A DNA stretch of 64,000 bases from positions 2,170,001 through 2,234,000 of the forward strand of contig NC_135773.1 in assembly GCF_028453695.1 (NCBI RefSeq), given 5' to 3'. Positions within the stretch are counted from its first letter, which is position 1, and each line of letters starts with the position of its first letter. The translations under genes were made by a program, and so were the position numbers. Of this stretch, positions 1 to 10,067 are shown piece after piece. The notes beneath the pieces are model-generated. The model was not told the origin of the DNA, ran no database searches, and was given only the letters and a program-made list of their open reading frames with translations. This stretch comes from Augochlora pura (Eukaryota; Arthropoda; Insecta; Hymenoptera; Halictidae).

Positions 1-2868
1 AAATAATCGATTTCTGTATATTAGAAATAAAATTTGAGGTATCGGTCGCGAGATTAGGAAATTTCTACACCGTGCAGAGGAACGAAAATGTATAAACCTC
101 GTGGTGTGTTTCACGGTCCGCCGATAACGCTGTCGAGAGACGCGGAGCTCCGGCGCGTAGATCCGTTAAACTGGTGCTTGTAGTTTTTATAGAAATCGTT
201 CCGGGAAACACTCAGAATTTTCTGCGGCACACGATCCTTCTTTAATCTCGTTAAAAGCAGCGGAAGATAAATTCTGACCTACGGATACCGTCCCTCGCGA
301 CTCTCCGGAATTGGTATCGCGAAGTGACAGCATTATGGTTTTAATGCACCTTTTCGAAACGAGGCCAGTGGTCGGTCGGAACTCCATACATGGGTGCCCT
401 CTAATCCTTTCAGCAATTTTGCTAAAAATTTCTTGCTCGAAAAATAGCAAATTGTAGAATTGAGCGTTATTCATATTGTTATTTCGAATAAACATTCGTG
501 TAAGATAATTATCCTAATGAATTCCTGTTAGTCGAAGTGTCCATTATCGGTCATAAATTGTTCTATTTATTTATTCGAATAATTCGAAAAAAGTAATATG
601 ACATAAATAAGTTAATGATCTATGAACAGAGCATCTTATATTCCATCCTTTTTATTCCAATCAATTGTAAGCAAAAAATTGTATTCGTATTAAGTTTGAT
701 CTAGATCAATTTCTATTCGATTGCATATATATCTAACAACGTCGAACAAAATTTTATTTGTCAGTCCTTTCATCCCTTATCCGGATAAAAATCTAGCCAA
801 AGAAATTTTGACGAAGCGTGGGGGTGTAAAGATTCATTCGTACGTTAATCAATTCGAAAACGATTAGAATCTCGCGACAGGCGAGGGTGGCATCTTTTAA
901 TTAGGAATTAAAATATCGGCGAGATCTGCTGGCCGGATTTGATGGCAGAATAAAGGCGATTCAGGGTGGCGGAACGCGATGGGGAGGGACGCTCATGCCT
1001 GGGAGCAGGGGAGGGACATTGCTCGTAAATATGGCTTACGGGCTCAAAATGTAAAATAATGAGATGTCCCTGTTAATATTTATAAGCGCCGCATATGCTC
1101 GCCGGGGCCATTTTCCGAATAAATGGATATAAATGCTGGAGGGTCCGGAGTTTTCAAAGTCGGCTCCTTAAACGGCAACTTTTACAAACTAGTAGGGTAT
1201 CTACCTACTTCACCCGCGCCCCTGTCATTCTTATGAAACCGTAATTATTTCACCACCGCTCTCTCTCTCTCTCCTACGGGTCATTCTAGGAACTTTCCTC
1301 CGTCGCTTCTAACTTTCTTTCCCAGAAACTCGCGGAGTAATATAATAATAACTAATATAATAATCGCGAATAAAGTATGCATTGGAAAAATTCAACAGTT
1401 TTCTACTGCATGGTAATGGTAAATGGTAATCGATCAGCCAATTGTTTCTTGGAGAGACTTTCTATAGCTTTTAATGTTCAAGTGTATATAATTTAATTGA
1501 GCGCGGTTGATTATTATTTATTATAGTTAATTATTATTAGATAATTATTTCAGTGCGAATTTCTGAAAAATATCAATTTATTCTTTTACATTTTCTTGAC
1601 GAATATAGGTTGAAAAATGTATGTGCAAAGTCTTACGACCGAAACCATAAAATTAACAAGGTTGCAGTGATTATGATATTCATAATATAAATCGGATTTT
1701 TCTGTAAAGTAAAAATTATCATAATCGATTGAAAGAAACGCGAGTCCAGAAAGAATCCCTTTATTTCATTAACGATTTCAGTGAATTAAATACAGTACAT
1801 AAAAGTCTTTGAATTCGTTCAATATCTTTATTGTTTGAAATTTCATCTACTCATTTTTAGAACGAATGAACCAACAGCTTCTAAAATTTGCATAAAAAGA
1901 CCTTGTAAGTATCATAAATTGCGCAGAAGATGGCACAATTTCTTTGCGAAGAAATTTGAAAGAAAACCAACGTAATCGAAACTCTACGCTAGAATACCCC
2001 TTCAAATAATCTGATCGCACGGCAGCAGATTTTTCAACTGACAACGCAATGGTATTTTTCCATAATTAATATACCCACGGATTGGTACGTAGTCCCAGAG
2101 AGCGATTGCGTCGTAAACGGTCGGTAACCAGCCGCGCGCGGTTCCAGCGGCGATTACCAGAATCGCGCAGATCCTCCGAAACGGCCGACAATAACTATCA
2201 ATCAAATCGTAATTATCCCCGCGTTTGAATTTCCGTAGGCACGGCTAGGACCGGCCGCGCAGAGTGTGAATATTTGTAAACGAAATCGGTTTAGCTAACG
2301 GAATCAGCTGTATTTAATTAATTCGACATACAGGCCGGAATCGTCGCGCGAGCGTAATCGGCCTTACGATCCGACAGACGGCTCAGCAGCCGAGCACACA
2401 CCCCCCGGACCGCGTTGTATTTGATATTCCACAAAGAATTGCCAATACCCTACACCGATTCCCCCGATCCCCCGCGTTTCCGCCGGGTCCGCTGTAACTG
2501 ACGGAACAATCAAGGCAGAGGCTCCTTTGTGAAACGGAAAAGAGTAATCAACGTTCCGCGATAACAGAAGAAAGAAGCCACTCTATGCGAGCTACACAGA
2601 AAGAAAAGTTTCACTTCCGCGCGCTGCCCCGGCGAACAGTTGAAAGTGACTTTGCCGGTTTCCGAGCGGGATCAAGCGGAAACGGGCCCGAGAGGGGCGT
2701 TTATTTGTAAACACGCCGCAGACGTGGAGCGACGGAGCTACGATCCACGCTCGAAAGTCAATTCTCCAACTTTCATATTTTGAACGATTGTTGTTCTTAA
2801 TGGGTTCACAGACCGAGCAAAGCTTTGATATCGAAAATATTAGTTCAGTCAGACGGCTCTGCGATAAG
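1..2868. other. Gene-free segment, mixed composition
   Basis: No supported gene. AT-rich DNA (about 480-790 and 1320-2000) alternates with CpG-richer DNA (about 850-1260 and 2000-2760). The CpG-richer part at 850-1250 mixes homeodomain-like ATTA cores with GC-rich blocks, as conserved non-coding elements often do; that is only an inference. Open frames here are short and their translations resemble no protein family I know. Confidence 0.6.
1259..1273. repeat. (CT)n microsatellite
   Basis: A run of about seven CT units followed by CCTACGG. Simple-sequence repeat with no other meaning visible. Confidence 0.85.
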
Positions 2869-3026
2869 CAGACTGCGGATGATATACATTTATGGAAACG
2901 GTCTGCGGTTGAAGTATAAATAAAATTGCGAGGACTGTGCAGAATTTAATAACACTGTTTACACTAATTTGTAATTCTTATAATCGTGTTACATAATCTT
3001 CATTGCGCATAAACATCTGCAGTCTA
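2869..3026. mobile_element. hAT-like MITE, copy 1
   Basis: A 158-bp element with inverted ends. The left end starts CAGACTGCGGATGATATACA and the right end finishes GCGCATAAACATCTGCAGTC then TA. The flanks GCGATAAG (2861-2868) and GTAATAAG (3027-3034) match at 6 of 8 bases, as expected for a decayed 8-bp target duplication. The interior is AT-rich and non-coding. The same ends recur at 7995-8180, 33033-33204, 36682-37129 and 47871-48043. An 8-bp duplication and no coding capacity suggest a non-autonomous hAT derivative; the superfamily assignment is inferred. Confidence 0.65.
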
Positions 3027-3034
3027 GTAATAAG

Positions 3035-4674
3035 ATACGACGTTATAAAGATCAAGTAATGAAAATGTAAAGGAACTAATTTTTTAAGTCAATTACCACA
3101 GAATCTCTATATATAAGTTTTTGTTACTTCATTATGTTGGTAAGTTGATATATTATATTTTATGTACCATGTATCCATTTCATATAATTATATAATAATT
3201 TAAACTTTAGGAAGACTTACGACTGTTAAAATAGAACTTGTGCCAACCTCGACTTTTCAAATGTTAATACACATTTCTGACTAGATAATATTACAGCTAG
3301 TGTTGCGAAGAACTCAACGATCTACTATACAATGACCTTAAACCGCCGAAACGACGCTAAAATAATTTTAGAGCGCAGCATCGCCAGACTACCGCGCGTC
3401 GTCTGATGGAGAGATGCCCGGCGGTTTCAGCGGGGGTTATTAAAAAGGCAATTTCGTTTTGTTATTACACATGATTCCGGTCGCGTCTTCCGTTTGCTTT
3501 GCCGGCCACTTCGCGACCGTAAATCACCGGACGACCCGTTTAATTGGTTACGCGTGTCTCGTCCGCGTCTCCTCGGCTCCGCTCGGCACGGCTCGGCCCT
3601 CACCGGGTGACTCTCACCGGGCGCAGATTATTTCGGCTGTTTCAATTAAAACCGGCCTCCTTTTTTCCGTACGGAGCACAACACCGGAGCCCGACTTAAT
3701 TGCATTCTTTCCGCGGCTGTACACCTATCGCGCGCCGCCTTTCCTTCGGATTATGAAAAAAGCTGGCAAAGCAGCCTTGAAACCGAGGGCGCCCGACCGG
3801 TTGTTTCATCGTCGGGAAAGAGAGCAGCCGGCCGACGAGATTGTTTGCGCGTTACACACATACGTACACGAGCGCGCGCGCGGGGGCCGATCCGCGCGAT
3901 CCTCGCGAGCGAACACGACCCGCGCGGTCCGTACAAATAGGGTGGAATGATGGATATGATAAGCTGTCCAGATAGCGGACGGGGGTTGTTTTCAATACAT
4001 CAACCCTGGTTAACCCGCGGCGCGATACCAGCCCTACCCAGCTCACCGAAAAAAAAACGCGCGCACGGGAAAGACGACTCGGGCAAGACTGTCGCGATTT
4101 TAGGTCAATGAGCGAAACCTGCGACATTGCAAATTTGCTGGAGTTTATAACCGGGACGCGGAAGCATCGCCGTCGCTGCAGCTCATTTTCGCGTTCGGCC
4201 TGAAAGTTGCGCTGTCTCGAGTACAATTTTTCTAAACTCCACTCGCCTGCCGCTCCCATGTTTTTGCGTTTGATTAAGGGAAACTTGTTGCAGCTCATTT
4301 CGGTTTTCGTTCGCCGATTCCATGCACTTGTTGCGAAAGTATATTGCCACGCGTATTTCCCACAACCTGTTCGAAACGATAGAAGTGGAAATTAAAACAA
4401 GATTTTATGAGCGTACCGAGCACCGAATTTATTAAACAATGTTTCTGTTGAGGGATTGCGTGGAATAAAACACTCGTGTAGTGTAAAAACCAGGGTAAAT
4501 AGTTATTGATAGGTGTGGTGGAAGAACTGTAATTATACCTACACTAGGCGACAGTACGCATTCTTATGCCTAGCATAATTACAGGTATGCCGGAACCCTA
4601 ATCAAAGTTCCGTACCTTGGATGTGGAGGTTTTCATAAAATACAGAAATCCGTCGTTCTGTTTAACAGTTTCTA
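3035..4674. other. Gene-free segment, CpG-rich centre
   Basis: AT-rich to about 3330, then CpG-rich to about 4370, then AT-rich. Several overlapping open frames on both strands (longest 163 codons from 3459) cover the CpG-rich part. They are low-complexity arginine/serine/alanine sequence with no recognisable domain, so I treat them as chance frames. A short inverted repeat (AAACCGCCG at 3341-3349, CGGCGGTTT at 3419-3427) brackets 69 bp. Confidence 0.55.
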
Positions 4675-4859
4675 TTGGGTTGGCAATTAAGTGATTGCGG
4701 ATTTTGTTGATAGATGGTATTAGCACATTCTTTTGTTTTATCAACGCGTTCAAAGTAATTAAGTTATATTGTTTTCTTGCTGCCTGGACTTTCATCTGCA
4801 ATTTAGTAAGAAAATTGTATCGATTAGTTATTTAGTTTCGCTTTTATCACTGTATGAAG

Positions 4860-4943
4860 ATGGAAGGACAAGAAACTTATTTTAGACATACTTTATTGTA
4901 TTATTTCCAAGAAGGCAGGATTAAAGCATCTGATCTATATTGA
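4860..4943 (+). pseudogene. Mariner transposase N-terminal fragment (first copy)
   Basis: ATG opens a 27-codon frame beginning MEGQETYFRHTLLYYFQEGR, then TGA. This matches the beginning of mariner-family transposases, where a short acidic start leads into the RH..LLYYF helix of the DNA-binding domain. It ends where the internal deletion and duplication junction lies, so no helix-turn-helix pair or catalytic domain remains. Dead fragment. Confidence 0.75.
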
Positions 4944-5030
4944 TTTCTTGCTGTTTGGACTTCCACCTTTAATTTAGTAAAAAAATTGCACCGATTAATT
5001 ATTTAGTTTCGTTTTTATTACAGTTTCAAG

Positions 5031-5135
5031 ATGGAAGGGCAACGCGCGCGTCTCAGACATATTTTATTAAATTATTTTCAAAAAAGCAAGCATGGCAAGC
5101 ACGATTCTTATGTTATGTACAGTATATTAAAATGA
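5031..5135 (+). pseudogene. Mariner transposase N-terminal fragment (second copy)
   Basis: ATG opens a 34-codon frame beginning MEGQRARLRHILLNYFQKSK. It is the tandem duplicate of the fragment at 4860, offset by 171 bp and diverged. After about 20 codons similarity to a transposase is lost, and the frame stops at TGA before the right terminal repeat. It cannot encode an active enzyme. Confidence 0.75.
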
Positions 5136-5394
5136 AGCTTGAAAGAAGGGCAGTGTCACAATTGATTTGTTTAGTTGAATAAACGTATATTTTTAAGCAA
5201 AAGAATTGAATTTTCCTTCTTATTTTAAATCCGCAATTACTTAGTTGCCAACCCAATATATCTTGAATAATGTTTTTACACCTTGAATAACCTAAATCTG
5301 CAGACAATGGAAACGTTTAATGCATCATTCAACTATGACAGCGTTCCTTCGTATCTGTAAGTACAGATCGGCTTCAACGTGCGTGGCACACTTT

Positions 5395-5605
5395 GTCTGA
5401 TCATTGGCAGTCCAGATTCCACTTGTCAGACAACGGGTCACTCCTCTGCCGTTTGTCCGACCAGATGTTGTCCTTATTCCACTCGCCCGACTATAGAGGC
5501 ACCCGACTCCAATTCTCTTGACCATAGATCATCCCTATTCCATTTGTCTGACAATAGGTCGTTCCTATTCTACTTGTCTGACTGCAATTGCCCACTATTG
5601 CCGCC
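5395..5605. repeat. 30-bp minisatellite, seven units
   Basis: Seven tandem units of 30 bp (one is 31 bp) begin at or near GTCTGA, with an approximate consensus GTCTGACNATAGGTCATTCC followed by TATTCCACTT. Units differ from each other by several substitutions, so the array is old. Because 30 is a multiple of three, the plus-strand frame from 5379 to 5738 passes through the array and gives 10-residue repeats. I see no independent evidence that this frame is translated. Confidence 0.8.
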
Positions 5606-6043
5606 AAATGCATTTGCACCGTCGAGCGCCAACTTTGCGCGATTGTATGTTTTGTATGGTAGCGCGGACGGCCATTGTTGTTCTCCGAACGCGTCGCAAA
5701 AGTACCGTAGAATTGGCCACGAACCTGCGTTCCCATAAATTTGTCTACAAATGCCGCGACTATTGGCATTTGGTATCGGGTCAAAGATTTGTAGCCGATG
5801 CCGCGTCGTAATTAATTGAGCGACCAATATTGCGGTCAGAAATAGTAATCGCTAACTCGGCACAATTAACCCTTTGATCTACTAAATCCGATTTACGTGG
5901 TTCAATGAATATTATTCGTGTGTGCCTGTTATTTGTTAATTTTAAATCTAAACGAAATTTGATTCTTGTTTTAGCAAAATCTAAGAATGAAAGTATGAAG
6001 ACGCGTAAGAAGCAAGAATTGTTGAGTTTCATTTAGGAAATGA
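5606..6043. other. Gene-free spacer
   Basis: CpG-moderate to about 5815, then AT-rich. Two overlapping plus-strand frames and several minus-strand frames cover the first 200 bases and none resembles a known protein. A single TTAACCCTTTGATC at 5866 looks like the tip of a TTAA MITE, but no partner end was found. Confidence 0.5.
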
Positions 6044-6291
6044 TTAACCCTTTTCACTCGAATGGTGCCTCTGAGGCAACACTAAAATTATTCTAGTACG
6101 TTTCAAAATAATTTTTCTAACAATATATTTAGATTTAAAAAAATGTTGAGTAGTGAAACTGTTTGCTGTAAGTCGCAAGAATCAATTTCATGTGCATAAC
6201 AGTGCACTTTATTGCGTAAAATAGAAATACTATAAGCCAGAAAAATTATCTCAGATTTAAAGTTAAAATATCTTTGAGTGCAAATGGTTAA
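6044..6291 (+). mobile_element. TTAA MITE family A, copy 1
   Basis: A 248-bp element bounded by TTAA on both sides. The left end TTAACCCTTTTCACTCGAAT is answered by a right end that reads TTAACCATTTGCACTCAAAG inward. Inside is a near-terminal hairpin, TGCCTC-T-GAGGCA, at 6066-6078. The body aligns throughout with 17593-17842 and, more distantly, with 30461-30710, 13330-13556 and 29143-29310. TTAA duplication plus a CCCTTT end is typical of piggyBac-like non-autonomous elements. No coding capacity. Confidence 0.85.
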
Positions 6292-6399
6292 GAAAAGAGA
6301 AGTGTTAATCAATGGTGTTGCGACAGAAATCATAGTACAATGCGTTAAAGAGAAAGCTATAAATTTTAATAAAGAACAATGTAAAAATTGCACATGAAA

Positions 6400-6476
6400 A
6401 GTTACTATGAACGCGGTATTACGAAATTGTCTGAACGATGGCAAAATGTAATCGAATAAAATGGAAAATATATCAA
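6400..6476 (+). pseudogene. Mariner transposase C-terminal fragment
   Basis: Reads SYYERGITKLSERWQNVIE, stop, NGKYIN. This is the extreme C-terminal block of mariner transposases (YERGI..L.ERWQ.VIE.NG.Y), with an in-frame TAA where a residue between VIE and NG is expected. Upstream sequence back to about 6300 may be more of the same gene but is shifted and broken. The family B MITE at 6473-6719 interrupts it just past this block. Clearly inactive. Confidence 0.75.
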
Positions 6477-6719
6477 CCCCTAGCACTATGATTCCTTTCA
6501 CGCTGTGTTAATTAGCATTTATGCCATCTTAATACTTTCTTTAATAGGACTAAACATTTCTTATTTCTTATATTGTCTTAATTTATCTTCTTCTCTGTAC
6601 TTCGATAACAGAATAATTAAATTTGATTTCGATTCGAAATTAATAATATTCATATTTAGTAGATCACGCATGAAATCTACAACACAACTCTGACTTGTTA
6701 TTACAGTGCAAGGGGTTAA
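6473..6719 (+). mobile_element. TTAA MITE family B, copy 1, inserted in a mariner
   Basis: The left target copy has drifted to TCAA and the right is intact TTAA. The left end CCCCTAGCACTATGATTCCT and right end GTGCAAGGGG mirror each other. The element is 247 bp and aligns along its length with 36823-37073 and, inverted, with 24454-25031. It sits between the mariner C-terminal codons (6400-6476) and the mariner 3' tail (6720-6771), so it inserted after the mariner did. Confidence 0.85.
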
Positions 6720-6771
6720 TGTTTTTCACTTGCGGAGAAAAAGGTCGCAGCGACTTATTAGCCAACCCTAA
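6720..6771 (+). mobile_element. Mariner 3' untranslated tail and terminal repeat
   Basis: After the family B insertion the sequence resumes with a G/A-rich tail and ends CGACTTATTAGCCAACCCTA. Read inward this is a mariner-type end starting TTAGGGTTGGCTAATAAGTC. With the C-terminal codons at 6400-6476 it forms the 3' part of one mariner copy. A matching 5' end was not found in the window. Confidence 0.65.
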
Positions 6772-7184
6772 AATTGTCTTGTAACATTGGAACGCTAAAA
6801 TTCGTTCAGAATTGCCTACGTATCGTAATTATAGTTATCGGCGGTGCTTCGTGAAACTATATTCGAATAAACGCAGCGACGCGATTTCGTCCGTGCCGCG
6901 ATTCGCTGGCCACGAGGAGCCCTCTAAGCTGCAAGTGTCAAAGCGAGCGGTGAAATCGAAACCGAAAGCCCGGCGTTTTCTGAAATAAAGCGACCCTCCT
7001 CCTTGAACCGTGGCCACGTAAACGCGATTACTTTGCAGATTGGGTCACTTAAAGAAGCTCTGCTCTCGCCGGGCAAGTAACTGGCCGTGCAGCTCGATTA
7101 ATCAAGGCCCGTTGATTACAGGCCTTACGGAAAACTTGAGTCCGCAATTACACGTTCGCTCTCACGTGGGGAAGAGGGGGAGGA

Positions 7185-7198
7185 GGGGGGGGGGGGGG
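7185..7198. repeat. Poly-G tract (14 G)
   Basis: Fourteen consecutive G following GGGGAGGA, then TGGTGGTGG. The purine-rich stretch from about 7168 has several G runs of three or more, so it could fold as a G-quadruplex on this strand. Confidence 0.8.
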
Positions 7199-7474
7199 TG
7201 GTGGTGGCTCGCCTTTCTGTTTGATTAACGTTGTACTTTCCTTCGTTTCTCTTTCCACCCCTTAATTCCGTCGGTAACCTCTCTCCGACGCGCGCGCGCG
7301 CACACACTCGCCAAGCCGGGGAGAGGACACACGCACGCGGCAAAATTGAATTTGCGACCGCAGAAAGCGCGGCGAGGTTTTCTAGCCTTGGGGCGACGCG
7401 ATATTCGCGCCAATTCACCGAAAGTACACGGAAAGGGAACGTGATCGAAATTCGATACATCTCGAGCCCCTCTG

Positions 7475-7500
7475 CCCCCCCCCCCCCCCCCCCCCCCCCC
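7475..7500. repeat. Poly-C tract (26 C)
   Basis: Twenty-six consecutive C between TCTG and TAGTC. This is the longest homopolymer in the window. Its exact length is unreliable in most assemblies. Confidence 0.85.
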
Positions 7501-7994
7501 TAGTCACGCGGTTCCTTCGACCCTCGGACTTCCGTTTCCCTTCCCCCGAGCCCCGCGAAAGTGGAACGGTCGTCGAACAAACGTTCCAGAAAGATACTCT
7601 CTCGGCTGCCCGAGCCACGGCCAATTAACTTCTTCGTGGCATCGATTATTGCCTTTAACGTTTCGAACAGCGATCGCTGATGCTCGACCTAGTCGCGAGC
7701 ACGCCTCTTCTTGTCAGAAACCATCGATTTCGTTTGGCGGGACCAAACTTTGTGCACAGTGGACGAAATTTGTATAAGAACGGTGATATTCTTTCGCAGA
7801 AGAAACTAAATATTCTATTAACAAAAATGAGAAGTCTGTCGAGTATAGCAGAGAAAAGTAAGAAATATGAAGACAACGATAATCACCTTATTTTAATTAA
7901 ATATTAAAATTTGTATAATAACGAAGCAATGATAAATAAATAAATGAACAGGCGTCTTAATACTTTTGAGCTTATGACTTGAGTGGTTAATAAT

Positions 7995-8180
7995 TAGTCT
8001 GTGGATCTTGATGCAAAATAAAAATATTCCAAAACGATTTCAAGAAACAGAAATCAAATGAAAATAAATTGTTCCTTTCAATAACTTTGAAAATAATGAA
8101 CAAATATTATTCATGTCTTTATAGCCTTATATTTCAGCTACTCATTTTTACCATGAATACGTAAAATCTGCAGTCTCCTA
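7995..8180. mobile_element. hAT-like MITE, copy 2
   Basis: A 186-bp element. The left end reads TAGTCTGTGGATCTTGATGC followed by AAAATAAAAAT; the right end finishes CGTAAAATCTGCAGTCTCCTA. The two are inverted copies of the family terminus. The flanks (TTAATAAT left, ATAATCCA right) no longer match convincingly. The interior is A-rich and non-coding. Confidence 0.6.
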
Positions 8181-9346
8181 ATAATCCATACGTAGCTGAT
8201 GCGACATTAAATAACCATTTTAAGGAGCAGAAAAAGAGTTCCCGTAGATTTCTTTCTAAAGATCCGACTTTTATCAAAGCCAGAAATTCGGACGTCGTTT
8301 TGCGGCCGTCTCAGTTCCAGCAACGAAAGAAACAAATCTCCAAGAGGAACCCGGACGATCTATAAATTATGTGAACGAGCAAACCGTGGCTCCCGTCCTC
8401 GTTGTTCCATTTTTTTTAATCCGATTCCGTATTTTAATGGGTCTCGGACACTGAAGGTCTAAGTCCCTTGTCCGCGGCGCTCGCGGCTGAAAGATGAAAA
8501 ACGATTCCCCGCCCGCCGGTGTTTCGAGAACGGGATCCCCCGGAGACGTCTGGTATCCCAGGGCCTGCGTGATCCTACACCGCAAAGACTGTCAACCCCC
8601 CCGCGTGCCGCGTCTTACAGTTTTGATACGCTATTCCGTCGCCGGTGATGCGAGATAGGAAGGAAAGGAAGGCCGCGTCCGGCGCGGCGCCGTTGCGGAA
8701 GAAAGGGCTCAGGGAGAGCGAGGCATCCCGGGAAATAAGATTCTGACTTTCTTCTTGACGTATCTGTCTTCCGACCGCGGCTCCTTCGAAGGTGCAACCG
8801 TGTAGACGGTCGGAGGAGGTGGGGTGAAACGACGAGGGGAACAACCGCCGTGGGTAGCGGCGCGAGGAGGGCGCGAAAGGAGATCGCATAAAAGCAAAGA
8901 GAGAATGCTGAAAATTTCTCTAGACGGCTGACGGGACGCGCATTGTCTTTGCATGCCCGCCCCGACGTGCCCGCGCCATCGGTACGAGCGCACACGTCTG
9001 ATGGGTATTTCCGTGCGCGGCCGTCGCGAGAAACCCGGAAAAATCCATGGACACCCGACGCAATGCATTCCGAAAGCACGAGTTCCGCCGTTGCTCTCGG
9101 CGAGCCGCTTCCGTGCGGCGACGCTGCAATCGGATTTCGCGATGGAATCTCCGTTACTATCGCCGGTATTAGCTTTTCTACTTTGACTGCGTTCTATATA
9201 TGCGGGCGACACGCCCGGCTAGGTCGGAGAGTGATCTTGACAATGGAACCGACGAAACTGATATAAATATAATATCGTTTATTTTACGACAAGATTAGAT
9301 TGAATTGAAGCGTGGAAGATTTACATTACAATTACACTGAGAATCG
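8181..9346. other. Gene-free CpG-rich segment
   Basis: CpG-rich from about 8270 to 9250 with dense shadow frames on all registers (up to 167 codons on the minus strand). The translations are Arg/Ser/Pro-rich with no motif I recognise. AT-rich from 9260 on. Confidence 0.55.
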
Positions 9347-9899
9347 TTAACCCTTTGCGGTCCGCGCAGATTTCGAGAGCCGCTTATCCGCTTGGTACTG
9401 TTCACTTGAATTTTGTCGAATCCTTCATTTTCGTGATTTCCTTATGAAAGGTATCCCTTTTCTATTAGTCGTTAACCCTTTCGGTACGAGCGCCGGATAT
9501 ATCCGGCGCACGTGCGACGACCGGTACAAATAACAGAATTTTATATAAATAAATCTTAATATTTGATATAAGTACCTCTGAGCATCTCTTAAGCTACAAG
9601 CAACACTATTGTTCAAAAATGTCCTTTTATTAAGCACAGTTTTTATTTAACGCTTAGGAAATATCTTCTTATAAAGGAGGACTGGTCATGTGCGAATTTT
9701 CGGCGCGGCGTTTCGTACAGCGAGAGTGTCACGGCGGAAAGAGTGCCCGTACCGAAAGGGTTAATGTTCCAGTTAAATGATATTGCATATTAATCCATTT
9801 TTAGCCAAGTATGATGGTAGTATAGAGTCCATCGATGAACATTGGACTTCGTATTTGTGTCGAGTATATCACACTCGACAACGGACCGCTAAGGGTTAA
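9347..9899. mobile_element. TTAA MITE family G, split by a second MITE
   Basis: TTAA at 9347-9350 and 9896-9899. Ends TTAACCCTTTGCGGTCCG and, read inward from the right, TTAACCCTTAGCGGTCCG. A hairpin TGTCGAGT/ACTCGACA with a 7-nt loop lies at 9858-9880, close to the right end. After removing the nested element at 9472-9764 about 260 bp remain. Non-coding and piggyBac-like by target site. Confidence 0.85.
9472..9764. mobile_element. TTAA MITE family H, nested in family G
   Basis: A 293-bp element with TTAA at both edges and matching 17-base ends TTAACCCTTTCGGTACG. At 9490-9509 lies a perfect 20-base palindrome, GCGCCGGATATATCCGGCGC, 14 bp inside the left target site. Its position inside family G shows it is the younger of the two. 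Confidence 0.9.
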
Positions 9900-10030
9900 G
9901 CAAAATAAAGCTTTTCCTGATTCCTTATATAAAATAAACGTTGGATAGAAAAGTATTTCTTCTTTTAATAACGCAGCTAGGGTGGAAATAACGCTCTCAT
10001 GTTTTTCACTAGTCTGTGTTTCGTTTATTA

Positions 10031-10067
10031 ATTTTTGTTAGAAATGCACAAAATCCTCAGTGTAATT
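10031..10067 (+). mobile_element. Solitary end resembling the hAT-like MITE
   Basis: ATTTTTGTTAGAAATGCACA followed by AAATCCTCAGTGTA matches the right-end consensus (ATTTTTATTTTGCATAAAAA, TCTGCAGTCTA) with several mismatches. No left partner was found within 200 bp, so this is a decayed or truncated copy, or a chance match. Confidence 0.35.

Larger units (their letters stand above)
4675..5256 (+). mobile_element. Internally deleted mariner with a 171-bp internal duplication
   Basis: Inverted ends are TTGGGTTGGCAATTAAGTGA (left) and its near-complement at the right (the right end read inward gives TTGGGTTGGCAACTAAGTAA), flanked by TA on both sides. The 582-bp length is far short of the roughly 1.3 kb of a complete mariner, so most of the transposase is missing. 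The interior holds two diverged tandem copies of about 171 bp (from about 4774 and from about 4945). Each includes 5' untranslated sequence and the start of a mariner transposase. Non-autonomous. Confidence 0.85.
6772..7994. other. Gene-free CpG-rich segment
   Basis: Strongly CpG-rich from about 6830 to 7720, then AT-rich. Open frames occur on both strands in several overlapping registers and translate to low-complexity sequence, so none is called. Contains the G14 and C26 homopolymers listed separately and a short CGCGCGCG run near 7290. Confidence 0.55.

Noticed and set aside
5395..5605. CRISPR array, because of the regular 30-bp period
   Set aside because: Units are contiguous and diverged, with no unique spacers; the context is an animal genome. 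It is a minisatellite.
5866..5890. TTAA MITE starting TTAACCCTTTGATC
   Set aside because: No matching inverted end was found before the family A element at 6044.
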